Shown here: positions 1 to 5,429 of the stretch, one piece after another
Layout: each line of letters begins with the position of its first letter
How positions within the stretch are numbered: the first letter of the stretch is position 1
NCBI GenBank assembly: GCA_016927125.1
Contig: JAFGNG010000182.1
Span: 1 to 6,574 of the forward strand
Source: Planctomycetota bacterium
Lineage (GTDB): Bacteria > Planctomycetota > SZUA-567 > JAFGNG01
DNA: 6,574 nucleotides
Reading direction: 5' to 3'
Position numbers and translations under genes: made by a program
The notes under the pieces: model-generated
Told to the model about the DNA's origin: nothing
What the model saw: the letters and a program-made list of their open reading frames with translations, nothing else
Database searches by the model: none

Positions 1-2
1 CG

Positions 3-170
3 CCTGGGCCTGCCAGCAACGGGAGAGAAAGAACTCCCGCCGGCGGTGCGCGCAGCCCTGGCCGGGAAGAAACTAACGCCAAGGCCAAGGGGCAGGCGCC
101 AGCACCGGCCGAGGCTGCGATAATCAAAACGCTTTTATCCTACTTTTTACAACCCGGGGTGAGCCTGTGA
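3..170 (+). CDS. 3' end of an unidentified upstream gene (partial)
   Basis: The frame starting at base 3 is open from the window edge to a TGA at 168-170. That stop overlaps the GTG start of fliA by four bases (GTGA), the usual geometry of translationally coupled operon neighbours. The encoded tail is rich in Ala, Pro, Gly and Lys and ends in a hydrophobic stretch (IIKTLLSYFL) before the stop. In many bacteria the gene just before fliA is flhG or flhF, but nothing here is diagnostic and I do not assign a product. Frame 1 is also open from base 1 to a TAA at 121-123 and reads plausibly at first (ELPPAVRAALAGKKLT), so the frame of the first 75 bases is uncertain. The overlap with fliA is the main reason for preferring frame 3. 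Confidence 0.4.
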   Translation, partial: PGPASNGRERTPAGGARSPGREETNAKAKGQAPAPAEAAIIKTLLSYFLQPGVSL

Positions 171-910
171 TTGAAGTTGATGAAAAACTCTGGCAACGTT
201 ACCGCGAGGGCGACCAGCAGGCTTTTGAAGACTTGATCACAGCCTACTTACCGTTAGTCAAGATCACGGTCGGCCGCATTGCTGTAAACCTCCCCAACTT
301 CATCGACTACGAAGAGCTTTACAGCACGGGGTGCGTGGGCCTGCTCGACGCCATCCGTCGTTATAATCCCGCCCGGGAAGCAAAATTCACCAGTTACGCC
401 ATCACCCGCATCCGCGGCGAGGTCCTGGACGAACTTCGGCATAATGACCTTCTCGGCCGGGTTACGCGCGACCGAGTAACCCGCATCCGCGAAGCGGAGA
501 ACAAGCTCCTGAGAAAGGGCAAGCCCGCGGATTCGCAGGAAATCGCCCGCGAAGCCAAGCTTTCCATGAATGAATACTACGATGCCATTATGGGTGAGCG
601 CGCCACCCGGATGATCAGCCTCTCCGAGGTTGTTGCCAGCGAGGACAAGAATCAGACCCTGGCAGATGTCCTGGAAAGCAAGAATTTAATGGTTTCCGAC
701 CGGATGCCGATGGAGGACGAGGAGATCCTTACCGTGGTCCAGGAGATGCTCGATGATCGCGAAAAGACTCTGGTTCTTCTCTATTACCATGATGGACTTA
801 CACTTAAGGAGATTGGCGCCATCCTGGGCGTCTCTGAAAGCCGGATTTCACAGATCCATGCCGAGATGCTGGAGCGAGTGAGAAAAAATTTAAAAAAAAT
901 CGGAATTTGA
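167..910 (+). CDS. fliA: RNA polymerase sigma factor FliA (sigma-28, FliA/WhiG family)
   Basis: This is a 247-residue alternative sigma factor of the usual FliA length. It directs RNA polymerase to late flagellar promoters, such as those for flagellin, motor and chemotaxis genes. Region 2 spans about residues 22-95 and includes the core-binding stretch DYEELYSTGCVGLLDAI (47-63) and the -10 recognition part with KFTSYAITRIRGEVLDELR (73-91). Region 3 lies at about 98-155. Region 4 ends in the helix-turn-helix LTLKEIGAILGVSESRISQI (211-230), preceded by the LDDREKTLVLLYY helix. The start is GTG at 167, with a GGTGAG ribosome site just upstream and a four-base overlap with the preceding stop, which suggests coupled translation. 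Its anti-sigma factor gene flgM lies 600 bases downstream on the same strand. The arrangement differs from a tight fliA-flgM operon because an extra small gene and a repeat lie between them. Family assignment is firm. WhiG-type sporulation sigma factors are close relatives, but the nearby flgM argues for FliA. Confidence 0.95.
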   Translation: MIEVDEKLWQRYREGDQQAFEDLITAYLPLVKITVGRIAVNLPNFIDYEELYSTGCVGLLDAIRRYNPAREAKFTSYAITRIRGEVLDELRHNDLLGRVTRDRVTRIREAENKLLRKGKPADSQEIAREAKLSMNEYYDAIMGERATRMISLSEVVASEDKNQTLADVLESKNLMVSDRMPMEDEEILTVVQEMLDDREKTLVLLYYHDGLTLKEIGAILGVSESRISQIHAEMLERVRKNLKKIGI

Positions 911-920
911 TTAAAGACCT

Positions 921-999
921 GCCTCTGAGCTGGTCGATACCATAACTGGAAGTCTGTATTTGGAATCATGGTATTAACCGCTAAACCAGCAACAGAGGC
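921..999 (+). repeat. Nested inverted repeat (three-block stem) between fliA and the small gene
   Basis: Three blocks on the left are mirrored in order on the right: GCCTCTG (921-927) with CAGAGGC (993-999), GCTGGT (929-934) with ACCAGC (985-990), and ATACCAT (937-943) with ATGGTAT (968-974). This gives 20 Watson-Crick pairs interrupted by small bulges and one 10-base bulge on the right, around a 24-base loop. No T-run follows, so it is not a standard intrinsic terminator. The 3' arm contains the AGAGG at 994-998 that would serve as ribosome binding site for the ATG at 1008, so a folded transcript could hide it. It could instead be a mobile-element end or a processing site. Confidence 0.6.
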
Positions 1000-1007
1000 G
1001 TGAGAAC

Positions 1008-1196
1008 ATGGATAACGAAGCACTACAACACCTTTGGCAACAAGAAGTTATGGCTTCCACCCATAAAACTGCAGACCCAGAGGGGTTTGAGGTAGAGGAT
1101 CTGGAGATAATCCAGCAAAACGATCTCAGCAATACAGATCTAAATTTCGGCCAGATGCCATTATTATTTGCCTCTAATCCGACTTTTGCTGCTTAA
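1008..1196 (+). CDS. Small hypothetical protein (62 aa), unrecognised
   Basis: An ATG start with AGAGG nine bases upstream supports a real gene, and the reading frame ends at TAA 1194-1196. The product is acidic, contains no cysteine, and shows no signal peptide or clear membrane segment. The first half is polar and probably helical (EALQHLWQQEVMAST, then an acidic EVEDLEIIQQND). The last 20 residues are less charged and hydrophobic (LNFGQMPLLFASNPTFAA). I do not recognise a family. A charged N-terminal part followed by a neutral tail superficially recalls ribosomally made peptide precursors, but there is no Cys and no modification enzyme in view, so this is not a functional call. Third-position GC is about 40 percent (25 of 62 codons), clearly lower than in neighbouring genes, which may point to a different origin. 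It sits inside an otherwise flagellar regulatory pair and directly follows the nested inverted repeat. Confidence 0.5.
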   Translation: MDNEALQHLWQQEVMASTHKTADPEGFEVEDLEIIQQNDLSNTDLNFGQMPLLFASNPTFAA

Positions 1197-1208
1197 AGGA
1201 CAATTAAT

Positions 1209-1260
1209 GTGGCTCCGGTTCTCCAACCGGAGCAGTCACAGGCTGCAGAGCCTGTGCCAC
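1209..1260. repeat. Bipartite palindromic repeat (REP-like, two adjacent hairpins)
   Basis: Two perfect hairpins sit side by side. GCTCCGGTT (1212-1220) pairs with AACCGGAGC (1225-1233) around loop CTCC. CACAGGCT (1237-1244) pairs with AGCCTGTG (1249-1256) around loop GCAG. The outer edges GTG (1209-1211) and CAC (1258-1260) can also pair, giving a three-way junction. It begins 12 bases after the stop of the small gene. Such compact extragenic double palindromes are typical of dispersed REP-type elements, which are often mobilised by RAYT transposases. Only one copy is in this window, so dispersal is inferred. It is not followed by a T-run and is therefore a poor intrinsic terminator. Confidence 0.7.
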
Positions 1261-1348
1261 AGAAAAATAAGATAGCAATAAGAGATTCCAGATTTCGAAA
1301 ATTATCTCTCTACTTGAAAATCTGGTATTTTGGGGGGGAACCTGCTGA

Positions 1349-1356
1349 GCCGATAA
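1349..1356 (+). promoter_or_regulatory. FliA (sigma-28) -10-like octamer upstream of flgM
   Basis: The octamer GCCGATAA matches exactly the -10 element known for enteric FliA promoters, and it lies 150 bases upstream of flgM, a gene that FliA often controls. The expected TAAA -35 box 15 bases upstream is missing (TTGG at 1330-1333), so this is half a promoter at best and may be chance. Confidence 0.25.
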
Positions 1357-1410
1357 TCCGGGGGGAAACAGGTAGTTGTGCTTTTACCTGCATGCGGATG
1401 GTCTCAGGGG

Positions 1411-1439
1411 TTGACTCAGGTTTGAATCTTACGTACACT
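1411..1439 (+). promoter_or_regulatory. Candidate sigma-70-type promoter for flgM
   Basis: TTGACT (1411-1416) and TACACT (1434-1439) are separated by exactly 17 bases, matching 5 of 6 and 4 of 6 positions of the housekeeping consensus. Transcription would start near 1446 and leave a leader of about 60 bases before flgM. CTCAGG occurs twice 12 bases apart (1403-1408 and 1415-1420), overlapping the -35 box, and could be a protein-binding repeat. Confidence 0.42.
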
Positions 1440-1508
1440 GCTTGGGATGCGACTATGCATGAATAATCCCGGCACAAGAGGAAGATGGGGAATTGAAAGG
1501 GGCGTGTG

Positions 1509-1793
1509 ATGGTTGATAATGTTGGCGGAGTCAATCCGCTTGCTAATAACGGGCAGGCCAAACGGCTGCAAAAAGCCTACCAGCCGGAGGCGCAAGCGCC
1601 GCGCGGCACGGATTCGGTAAAAATCTCCGAGGATCTCCAGAAGGTGCAGGGAACTGAAGGCATCCGCATGGACAAAGTGATGGAGGTCAAGAAAGCCCTG
1701 GCTGACGGGACCTACATTACCGAGGAGAAGCTCGACAAGGCCTTGGACAAGGCGATTGATGACGCCTTTGACAGCCAGAATAACCCGCAGTAA
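1509..1793 (+). CDS. flgM: Anti-sigma-28 factor FlgM
   Basis: FlgM binds FliA and keeps it inactive until the hook-basal body is complete, when FlgM is exported through the flagellar apparatus. The 94-residue length fits the family. As in known FlgM proteins, the N-terminal half is polar and probably disordered (rich in Q, N, P and A). The C-terminal sigma-binding part carries the hallmark pattern DSVKIS, then IRMDKVMEVKKALADGTYI, then a Lys/Asp-rich helix EEKLDKALDKAIDDAF. I chose ATG 1509 over the in-frame GTG 1506 because AAAGGGG (1496-1502) is then spaced six bases away rather than three. The partner fliA is upstream on the same strand, but the 600-base spacer with its own promoter candidates suggests flgM can be transcribed separately. 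fapA runs convergently, with its stop 60 bases away. Confidence 0.87.
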   Translation: MVDNVGGVNPLANNGQAKRLQKAYQPEAQAPRGTDSVKISEDLQKVQGTEGIRMDKVMEVKKALADGTYITEEKLDKALDKAIDDAFDSQNNPQ

Positions 1794-1842
1794 TCTGTAA
1801 ATTGGGTGGTTGCGGTGCTGGCAGGAGTCCCTCCCCGCATCT

Positions 1843-1867
1843 CGGCAGGCGTTTTATTTCCCTGCCG
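1843..1867. other. Inverted repeat at the flgM/fapA convergent junction
   Basis: CGGCAGG (1843-1849) and CCTGCCG (1861-1867) form a seven-base perfect stem around an 11-base T-rich loop, and the repeat straddles the fapA stop. Its place between two convergent genes suits a bidirectional terminator, but neither strand has a T-run after the stem, so termination is only a possibility. Confidence 0.3.
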
Positions 1868-3392
1868 GTTTCACTGGAAATTTCTTCATCTCCACCAGGC
1901 GGACGCTGATGCCCTTGCTGTCCGGGATAATGGTCAGGGGCCCTTTATGCGGCTTCCTGATCTGGACCATGATTTCCCCCAGCCTGATCCTTACCCCGGG
2001 ATAAACCATTTCCATAACATTAATCTGGCGCGGATAACTCTTCCGGCTTTCAGCCAGGATGGAGGCGTATTCCCGGTTAAGCTCTTCCTTGCGGGTGCGT
2101 AGATTCTTGATCTGTGTGGCCACGTCCTGGATGAGATGGTGCTCAGTCTTGGGATAATCTTTAATCCGGTTTGCCTTGCCGGCGATAGGGGAAACTTCCT
2201 CCGAGAGTTTTTGGAGATAGAGATCCACCTTGGAGATTGCCTTGCGGATCTTGGCCATCTGCTCTTCAAAATACCAGGTGGTTCCAACCACTATGGAGGT
2301 ATCAATGCCGAGGGAAGAGCCGATCTTTTCCGCTACAATCCCGCGGAAGGCATTGGTTTCGCCCCCCAGGATCGAGCCCTTTTCAATAAACAGGGCGCCC
2401 ATGGTCATTACCTTGCAGCCAACAATTTCATTCTGGATAATGATATCGCCCTTGGCCTGGGCCAACAGATTCTTGAGGTAACGGGCCCGGATACTGCCCT
2501 TTTCGGAGATAATTTCCCCAGTGCCCTTACCGATGGCACCGCCATTGATGGAAACATCCCCCTCGCTCCAGACATTACAGGCGCCGACTGTGCCGCCGAT
2601 ATAGACTTCCTTCCTGCCTTTGATGCTGAAGCCATCCAGCACCTGCCCGTGGATATCGACCGAGCCGACAAAGTTTACGTCGCCCACGGAGAGATCGACA
2701 TCGGAATTGATCGAATACTTTTCGGTCAGCGAGAGAGTATGTCCGTCAAACATTAACCGCCCGTCAATCTTAGCGGTGCATAAGCCGCTCTGGGGGTTAA
2801 ACCCGATATTATCGCCAATTCGCACGTTCAGGGGTTTTCCCGGGGAAGCCACGATTTTTTTGCCATAGATGGTAATCCCGTCTTCGCCTTTACTGGGGGG
2901 ACGGACCATCGCGATGTCATGCTCGGCAAGGGCGTTTTCTATCAGGTTGGTTTCATGGTAATTGATCTTGCCGGATTCATCCGGGGTGTAACGGGCAGTC
3001 TCGGAAGAAGGCTTGATCAGGAAATCAATGGTGCCGTTCTCACCCGGGATCGGCGGCAGCCCGGCCGCTACCAGGATAGGTCCCACCCGCTTATTGCCCT
3101 CGCCGAGAAGGCGGATCAACATTCGCAGGCATTCCCGGTCAATGCCATAGTGGATTTCATTTTTATTGAGAAGAAGCTCAAGTTCCCTGCAATCGGGGAG
3201 GAAATCCCGATCAAAGATTTCATATTCAAGGAAGGCAGTCATGTGGTTGGTGGTGATGCTGAGGCGGTACATCCTGAATTCATCTTTTTTTTCATCCAGG
3301 ACCTTCAGCCGAGTCCTTTCCCCACCCTGGTTGCGGAACCAGACCACCCCGTGCTGGGTTTTGGGAATACCGAAAGGGCAGGATTGATCCAT
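1854..3392 (-). CDS. fapA: FapA family protein (DUF342, flagellar assembly protein A-like)
   Basis: This 512-residue protein has the layout of the FapA/DUF342 family. An N-terminal domain (about 1-180) ends in the typical MVRPPSKGEDGITIYGKKI (162-180). A long right-handed beta-helix follows (about 190-370), built of short Gly-rich turns such as GDVNFVGSVDIHGQVLDGFS (237-256), GDVSINGGAIGKGTGEI and GSILGGETNAFRG, and closing with IGSSLGIDTSIVVG (357-370). Residues about 373-450 form a Lys/Glu-rich coiled coil. The C-terminal part contains VYPGVRIRLGEIMVQIRK (463-480). No signal peptide or membrane segment is visible, so it is probably cytoplasmic. Family members have been linked to flagellar assembly and regulation, but their biochemical role is not settled; proximity to fliA and flgM fits. 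The ATG at 3392 is backed by GGAAG seven bases upstream. It follows metG on the same strand after 175 bases. Confidence 0.88.
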   Translation of the reverse strand: MDQSCPFGIPKTQHGVVWFRNQGGERTRLKVLDEKKDEFRMYRLSITTNHMTAFLEYEIFDRDFLPDCRELELLLNKNEIHYGIDRECLRMLIRLLGEGNKRVGPILVAAGLPPIPGENGTIDFLIKPSSETARYTPDESGKINYHETNLIENALAEHDIAMVRPPSKGEDGITIYGKKIVASPGKPLNVRIGDNIGFNPQSGLCTAKIDGRLMFDGHTLSLTEKYSINSDVDLSVGDVNFVGSVDIHGQVLDGFSIKGRKEVYIGGTVGACNVWSEGDVSINGGAIGKGTGEIISEKGSIRARYLKNLLAQAKGDIIIQNEIVGCKVMTMGALFIEKGSILGGETNAFRGIVAEKIGSSLGIDTSIVVGTTWYFEEQMAKIRKAISKVDLYLQKLSEEVSPIAGKANRIKDYPKTEHHLIQDVATQIKNLRTRKEELNREYASILAESRKSYPRQINVMEMVYPGVRIRLGEIMVQIRKPHKGPLTIIPDSKGISVRLVEMKKFPVKPAGK

Positions 3393-3567
3393 GATTGTCT
3401 TCCGTGGTCAGTTAACAGGCCCGCTACCCCTCAGCCAAGACAGGCACAGTATATCCACCCAATATGTTACGGATTTGCAAGGAGCGATAAAACCCTTTGT
3501 TAAGTTTTTTTCAGCCAACCCGGGAAACCAGAGTGTCCGCACCAAGCCCGGGAGTTATGCCAGGCAG
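3393..3567 (-). other. metG-fapA spacer
   Basis: This 175-base gap between two same-strand genes holds no gene. On the - strand a TATACT (3453-3448) could be the -10 box of a fapA promoter about 55 bases before its start, but the -35 position (AAATCC) is poor. Two CCCGGG palindromes (3519-3524 and 3547-3552) just after metG can pair with each other, but the - strand downstream of them carries an A-run rather than a T-run, so this is not an intrinsic terminator for metG. Confidence 0.3.
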
Positions 3568-5253
3568 TTAAAGCCCTAGTTGCTCCGCGTGGGGCTGGAT
3601 TTCATCATCTTCAAATTTCCGGAAGAGGATCTCCGGATTGCCAATGGCGTGGCCGGCGACCAGGAGGCTCTCCTGGTGCCAGTCGCCCGCGGCCAACGCC
3701 GGCAGGTTTAGCATCAGGCGCAGTTTATCCGCCGCGAAGGGCAGGAAGGGGGACATGAAAACACCCAGGGCCTCGACTACCCGCAGGCCAATATGCACTG
3801 CCATGGCACAGCGGTCGAGATCCGTCTTGCGCGTGGTCCAGGGTTTTTCATTTTCCAGAAACTGATTGCCTCCCTGGGCGAAACGCATCAGGCGTTCGAG
3901 GGCGGCTTTATATTTGTGGGCATCCAGCAGGGCGGCAATTTCGACGCGGGCGGTGGTGATCTCCGCCAGCATCGCTTTGGCCCGCGTGGAGAGTTCCCTG
4001 GCTTCCGGCACTGTGCCTTCGAAGTATTTCTGCGCGAAGACCAGGTTGCGCTGAATGAAATTCCCCAGCGTATCCGCAAGCTCGGAATTATTCCGCAACT
4101 GGAAATCCTCCCAGGTGAAGTTGCTGTCACTGCCCTCCGGGGCGATGGCGCTGAGGTAATAGCGCAGGGGGTCGGGTGAGAAGTGTTCAAGATAGTCATT
4201 GACCCAAACCGCGTAGTTGCGGCTGGTGCTGGCCTTCGCGCCCTTGATATTCAAGAACTCGTTGGCGACGATGTCATAAGGAAGCTGGTAATCGCCATGC
4301 CCCATTAGGATTGCCGGCCAGATAATGGCATGGAAGACAATATTATCCTTACCGATGAAGTGCAGGATCCGGCTGTCGGGTTCCTGCCAGTATTGCTTCC
4401 AGAGCGCCGGCTTGCCCTTAGCGGCCGCCCACTCCTGGGTAAAGGTGATATAGCCGATCGGGGCGTCAAACCAGACATACAATACCTTACCTGCCACTCC
4501 CTCCAGGGGCAGGGGCACGCCCCAGTCAAGGTCACGCGTAATCGAGCGGGCAATCAAGCCCTGCTTCAGCAGGTTGTTGCTGAAACGCTTGACATTATCC
4601 CGGAAATGCGGGTGCGCGTTGATATAGGCCTGGATATCCTTTTCAAAACTGTCCAGGCGTAAAAACCAATGGTCAGTGCCCTTGACTTCAGGGGTTCCGC
4701 CGCAGAGCGCACAGCGGGGTTCAACCAGCTTGGTGGCATCGATCATCTTGCCGCAGCTTTCACACTGATCCCCTTTGGCGCCAGGGGTTTGGCAATGATG
4801 GCAGGTGCCCTCGACATAACGATCAGGTAAAAACATATCACAGGCCGGGCAGTAGAGCTGCTCGGTGGAGCGTTTTTGGACATAGCCCTGCTCGTGGTGG
4901 CGGAGAAAGAATTCCTGTGCCACCTGGTTGTGCTTCTCCGTGCGGGTGCGGCCGTAAATATCAAATTTGATACCAAGGCCGTCAAAAGCCTTGACCGCAT
5001 CGCCGTAGGAATTATCAATTAGTTCCTGGTTGCTGATCCCCTGTTGTTTCGCCTTGATGGTAATAGCAACACCGTTCTCATCAGAGCCGCAGATAAAGGC
5101 TGCATCCCGACCGGAGAGGCGCAGGTAGCGTACGCAGATGTCTGCCGGCAGGTAGGCGCCGGCAATATGGCCGATATGAATGGGCCCGTTGCCATAAGGC
5201 AGGGCCGCAGTTACGAGATAACGAGCCGGGTCAGAATGGCTGGGTTCGGTCAT
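3568..5253 (-). CDS. metG: Methionine--tRNA ligase (methionyl-tRNA synthetase)
   Basis: This class I synthetase charges tRNA-Met, including the initiator, in the cytoplasm. The Rossmann fold begins with YLVTAALPYGNGPIHIGH, with the HIGH signature at 26-29, followed by CGSDENG (55-61). The inserted zinc domain has four CxxC pairs, at 135/138, 151/154, 164/167 and 181/184, which is the two-knuckle form. Active-site and binding stretches include DWGVPLP (243-249), YVWFDAPIGY (259-268) and HFIGKDNIVFH (298-308). The KMSKS loop reads KASTS (340-344) in the context KASTSRNYAVWV, so the second lysine is Thr. As I recall, Bacteroidota-type MetRS have a similar STSRNWAVW loop, so this is probably a lineage variant and not damage. 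The helical anticodon-binding domain covers about 365-540. The 561-residue length means there is no C-terminal EMAP-II-like tRNA-binding domain. The ATG at 5253 has AGGA nine bases upstream. Confidence 0.97.
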   Translation of the reverse strand: MTEPSHSDPARYLVTAALPYGNGPIHIGHIAGAYLPADICVRYLRLSGRDAAFICGSDENGVAITIKAKQQGISNQELIDNSYGDAVKAFDGLGIKFDIYGRTRTEKHNQVAQEFFLRHHEQGYVQKRSTEQLYCPACDMFLPDRYVEGTCHHCQTPGAKGDQCESCGKMIDATKLVEPRCALCGGTPEVKGTDHWFLRLDSFEKDIQAYINAHPHFRDNVKRFSNNLLKQGLIARSITRDLDWGVPLPLEGVAGKVLYVWFDAPIGYITFTQEWAAAKGKPALWKQYWQEPDSRILHFIGKDNIVFHAIIWPAILMGHGDYQLPYDIVANEFLNIKGAKASTSRNYAVWVNDYLEHFSPDPLRYYLSAIAPEGSDSNFTWEDFQLRNNSELADTLGNFIQRNLVFAQKYFEGTVPEARELSTRAKAMLAEITTARVEIAALLDAHKYKAALERLMRFAQGGNQFLENEKPWTTRKTDLDRCAMAVHIGLRVVEALGVFMSPFLPFAADKLRLMLNLPALAAGDWHQESLLVAGHAIGNPEILFRKFEDDEIQPHAEQLGL

Positions 5254-5338
5254 AATGTCTATTCCTGCGACTAGGTTAGGTTATCAAATCAACATAATCC
5301 ACTTAACTTTCTTGTCTGCTAAAAGGTTATGTATGAAG

Positions 5339-5367
5339 TATTTTGCAGATTAACCCTGCTTTGTCAA
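5339..5367 (-). promoter_or_regulatory. Candidate promoter for metG
   Basis: On the - strand a perfect TTGACA (5367-5362) is followed after 17 bases by AAAATA (5344-5339), with TGC directly before it as a possible extended -10. The -10 match is weak. Transcription would begin near 5332, about 80 bases before the metG ATG. The -35 box lies 25 bases from an oppositely directed TTGACA, so the two promoters would be divergent and close. Confidence 0.35.
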
Positions 5368-5392
5368 TACTATACGAAAAAGGATATTTCTC

Positions 5393-5425
5393 TTGACATT
5401 TTCCTAACCTATGGGAAAATATATT
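5393..5425 (+). promoter_or_regulatory. Candidate promoter reading toward rny
   Basis: A perfect TTGACA (5393-5398) lies upstream of an AT-rich block AAAATATATT. At 17-base spacing the -10 would be AAAATA (5416-5421); the better hexamer TATATT (5420-5425) is spaced 21 bases, which is long. The -35 box is convincing, but the exact -10 is unclear. The start would be near 5430, giving rny a leader of about 450 bases unless a second promoter lies closer. Confidence 0.45.
5398..5420. promoter_or_regulatory. Operator-like inverted repeat inside the rny-side promoter
   Basis: ATTTTCC (5398-5404) and GGAAAAT (5414-5420) form a perfect seven-base inverted repeat with a nine-base centre, occupying the space between the -35 and -10 boxes. 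That size and position suit a dimeric repressor. The centre belongs to CCTAACCTA (5403-5411), which recurs inverted as TAGGTTAGG at 5272-5280 in the metG leader. Confidence 0.35.
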
Positions 5426-5429
5426 AACT

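Larger units (their letters stand above)
1261..1505 (+). other. Non-coding spacer upstream of flgM with competing inverted repeats
   Basis: I see no credible gene here. The stretch has several complementary blocks. AGAGAT (1281-1286) matches ATCTCT (1304-1309). CCAGATTT (1288-1295) matches AAATCTGG (1318-1325). These two stems interlock, which is pseudoknot geometry or mutually exclusive folding. Further on, CAGGTA (1369-1374) can pair with TACCTG (1385-1390) or, through its CAGG, with CCTG at 1341-1344, again alternatives. Two G-runs (1332-1338 and 1360-1365) flank a FliA-type -10 octamer. GGGAT (1444-1448) and ATCCC (1466-1470) frame a further small hairpin just before the flgM ribosome site. 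I could not match the region to a riboswitch class I know. Confidence 0.35.

Noticed and set aside
1209..1466. 85-codon open frame on the + strand
   Set aside because: It starts on a GTG inside the palindromic repeat, has no convincing ribosome site and runs through hairpin-rich, promoter-like DNA.
2136..2756. 206-codon open frame opposite fapA
   Set aside because: fapA on the - strand matches a known family along its whole length; this frame has no family features and is its antisense shadow.
3505..3511. T-run as a terminator
   Set aside because: The T-run is on the + strand, where no gene ends nearby, and the stem before it is weak; on the - strand it is an A-run.
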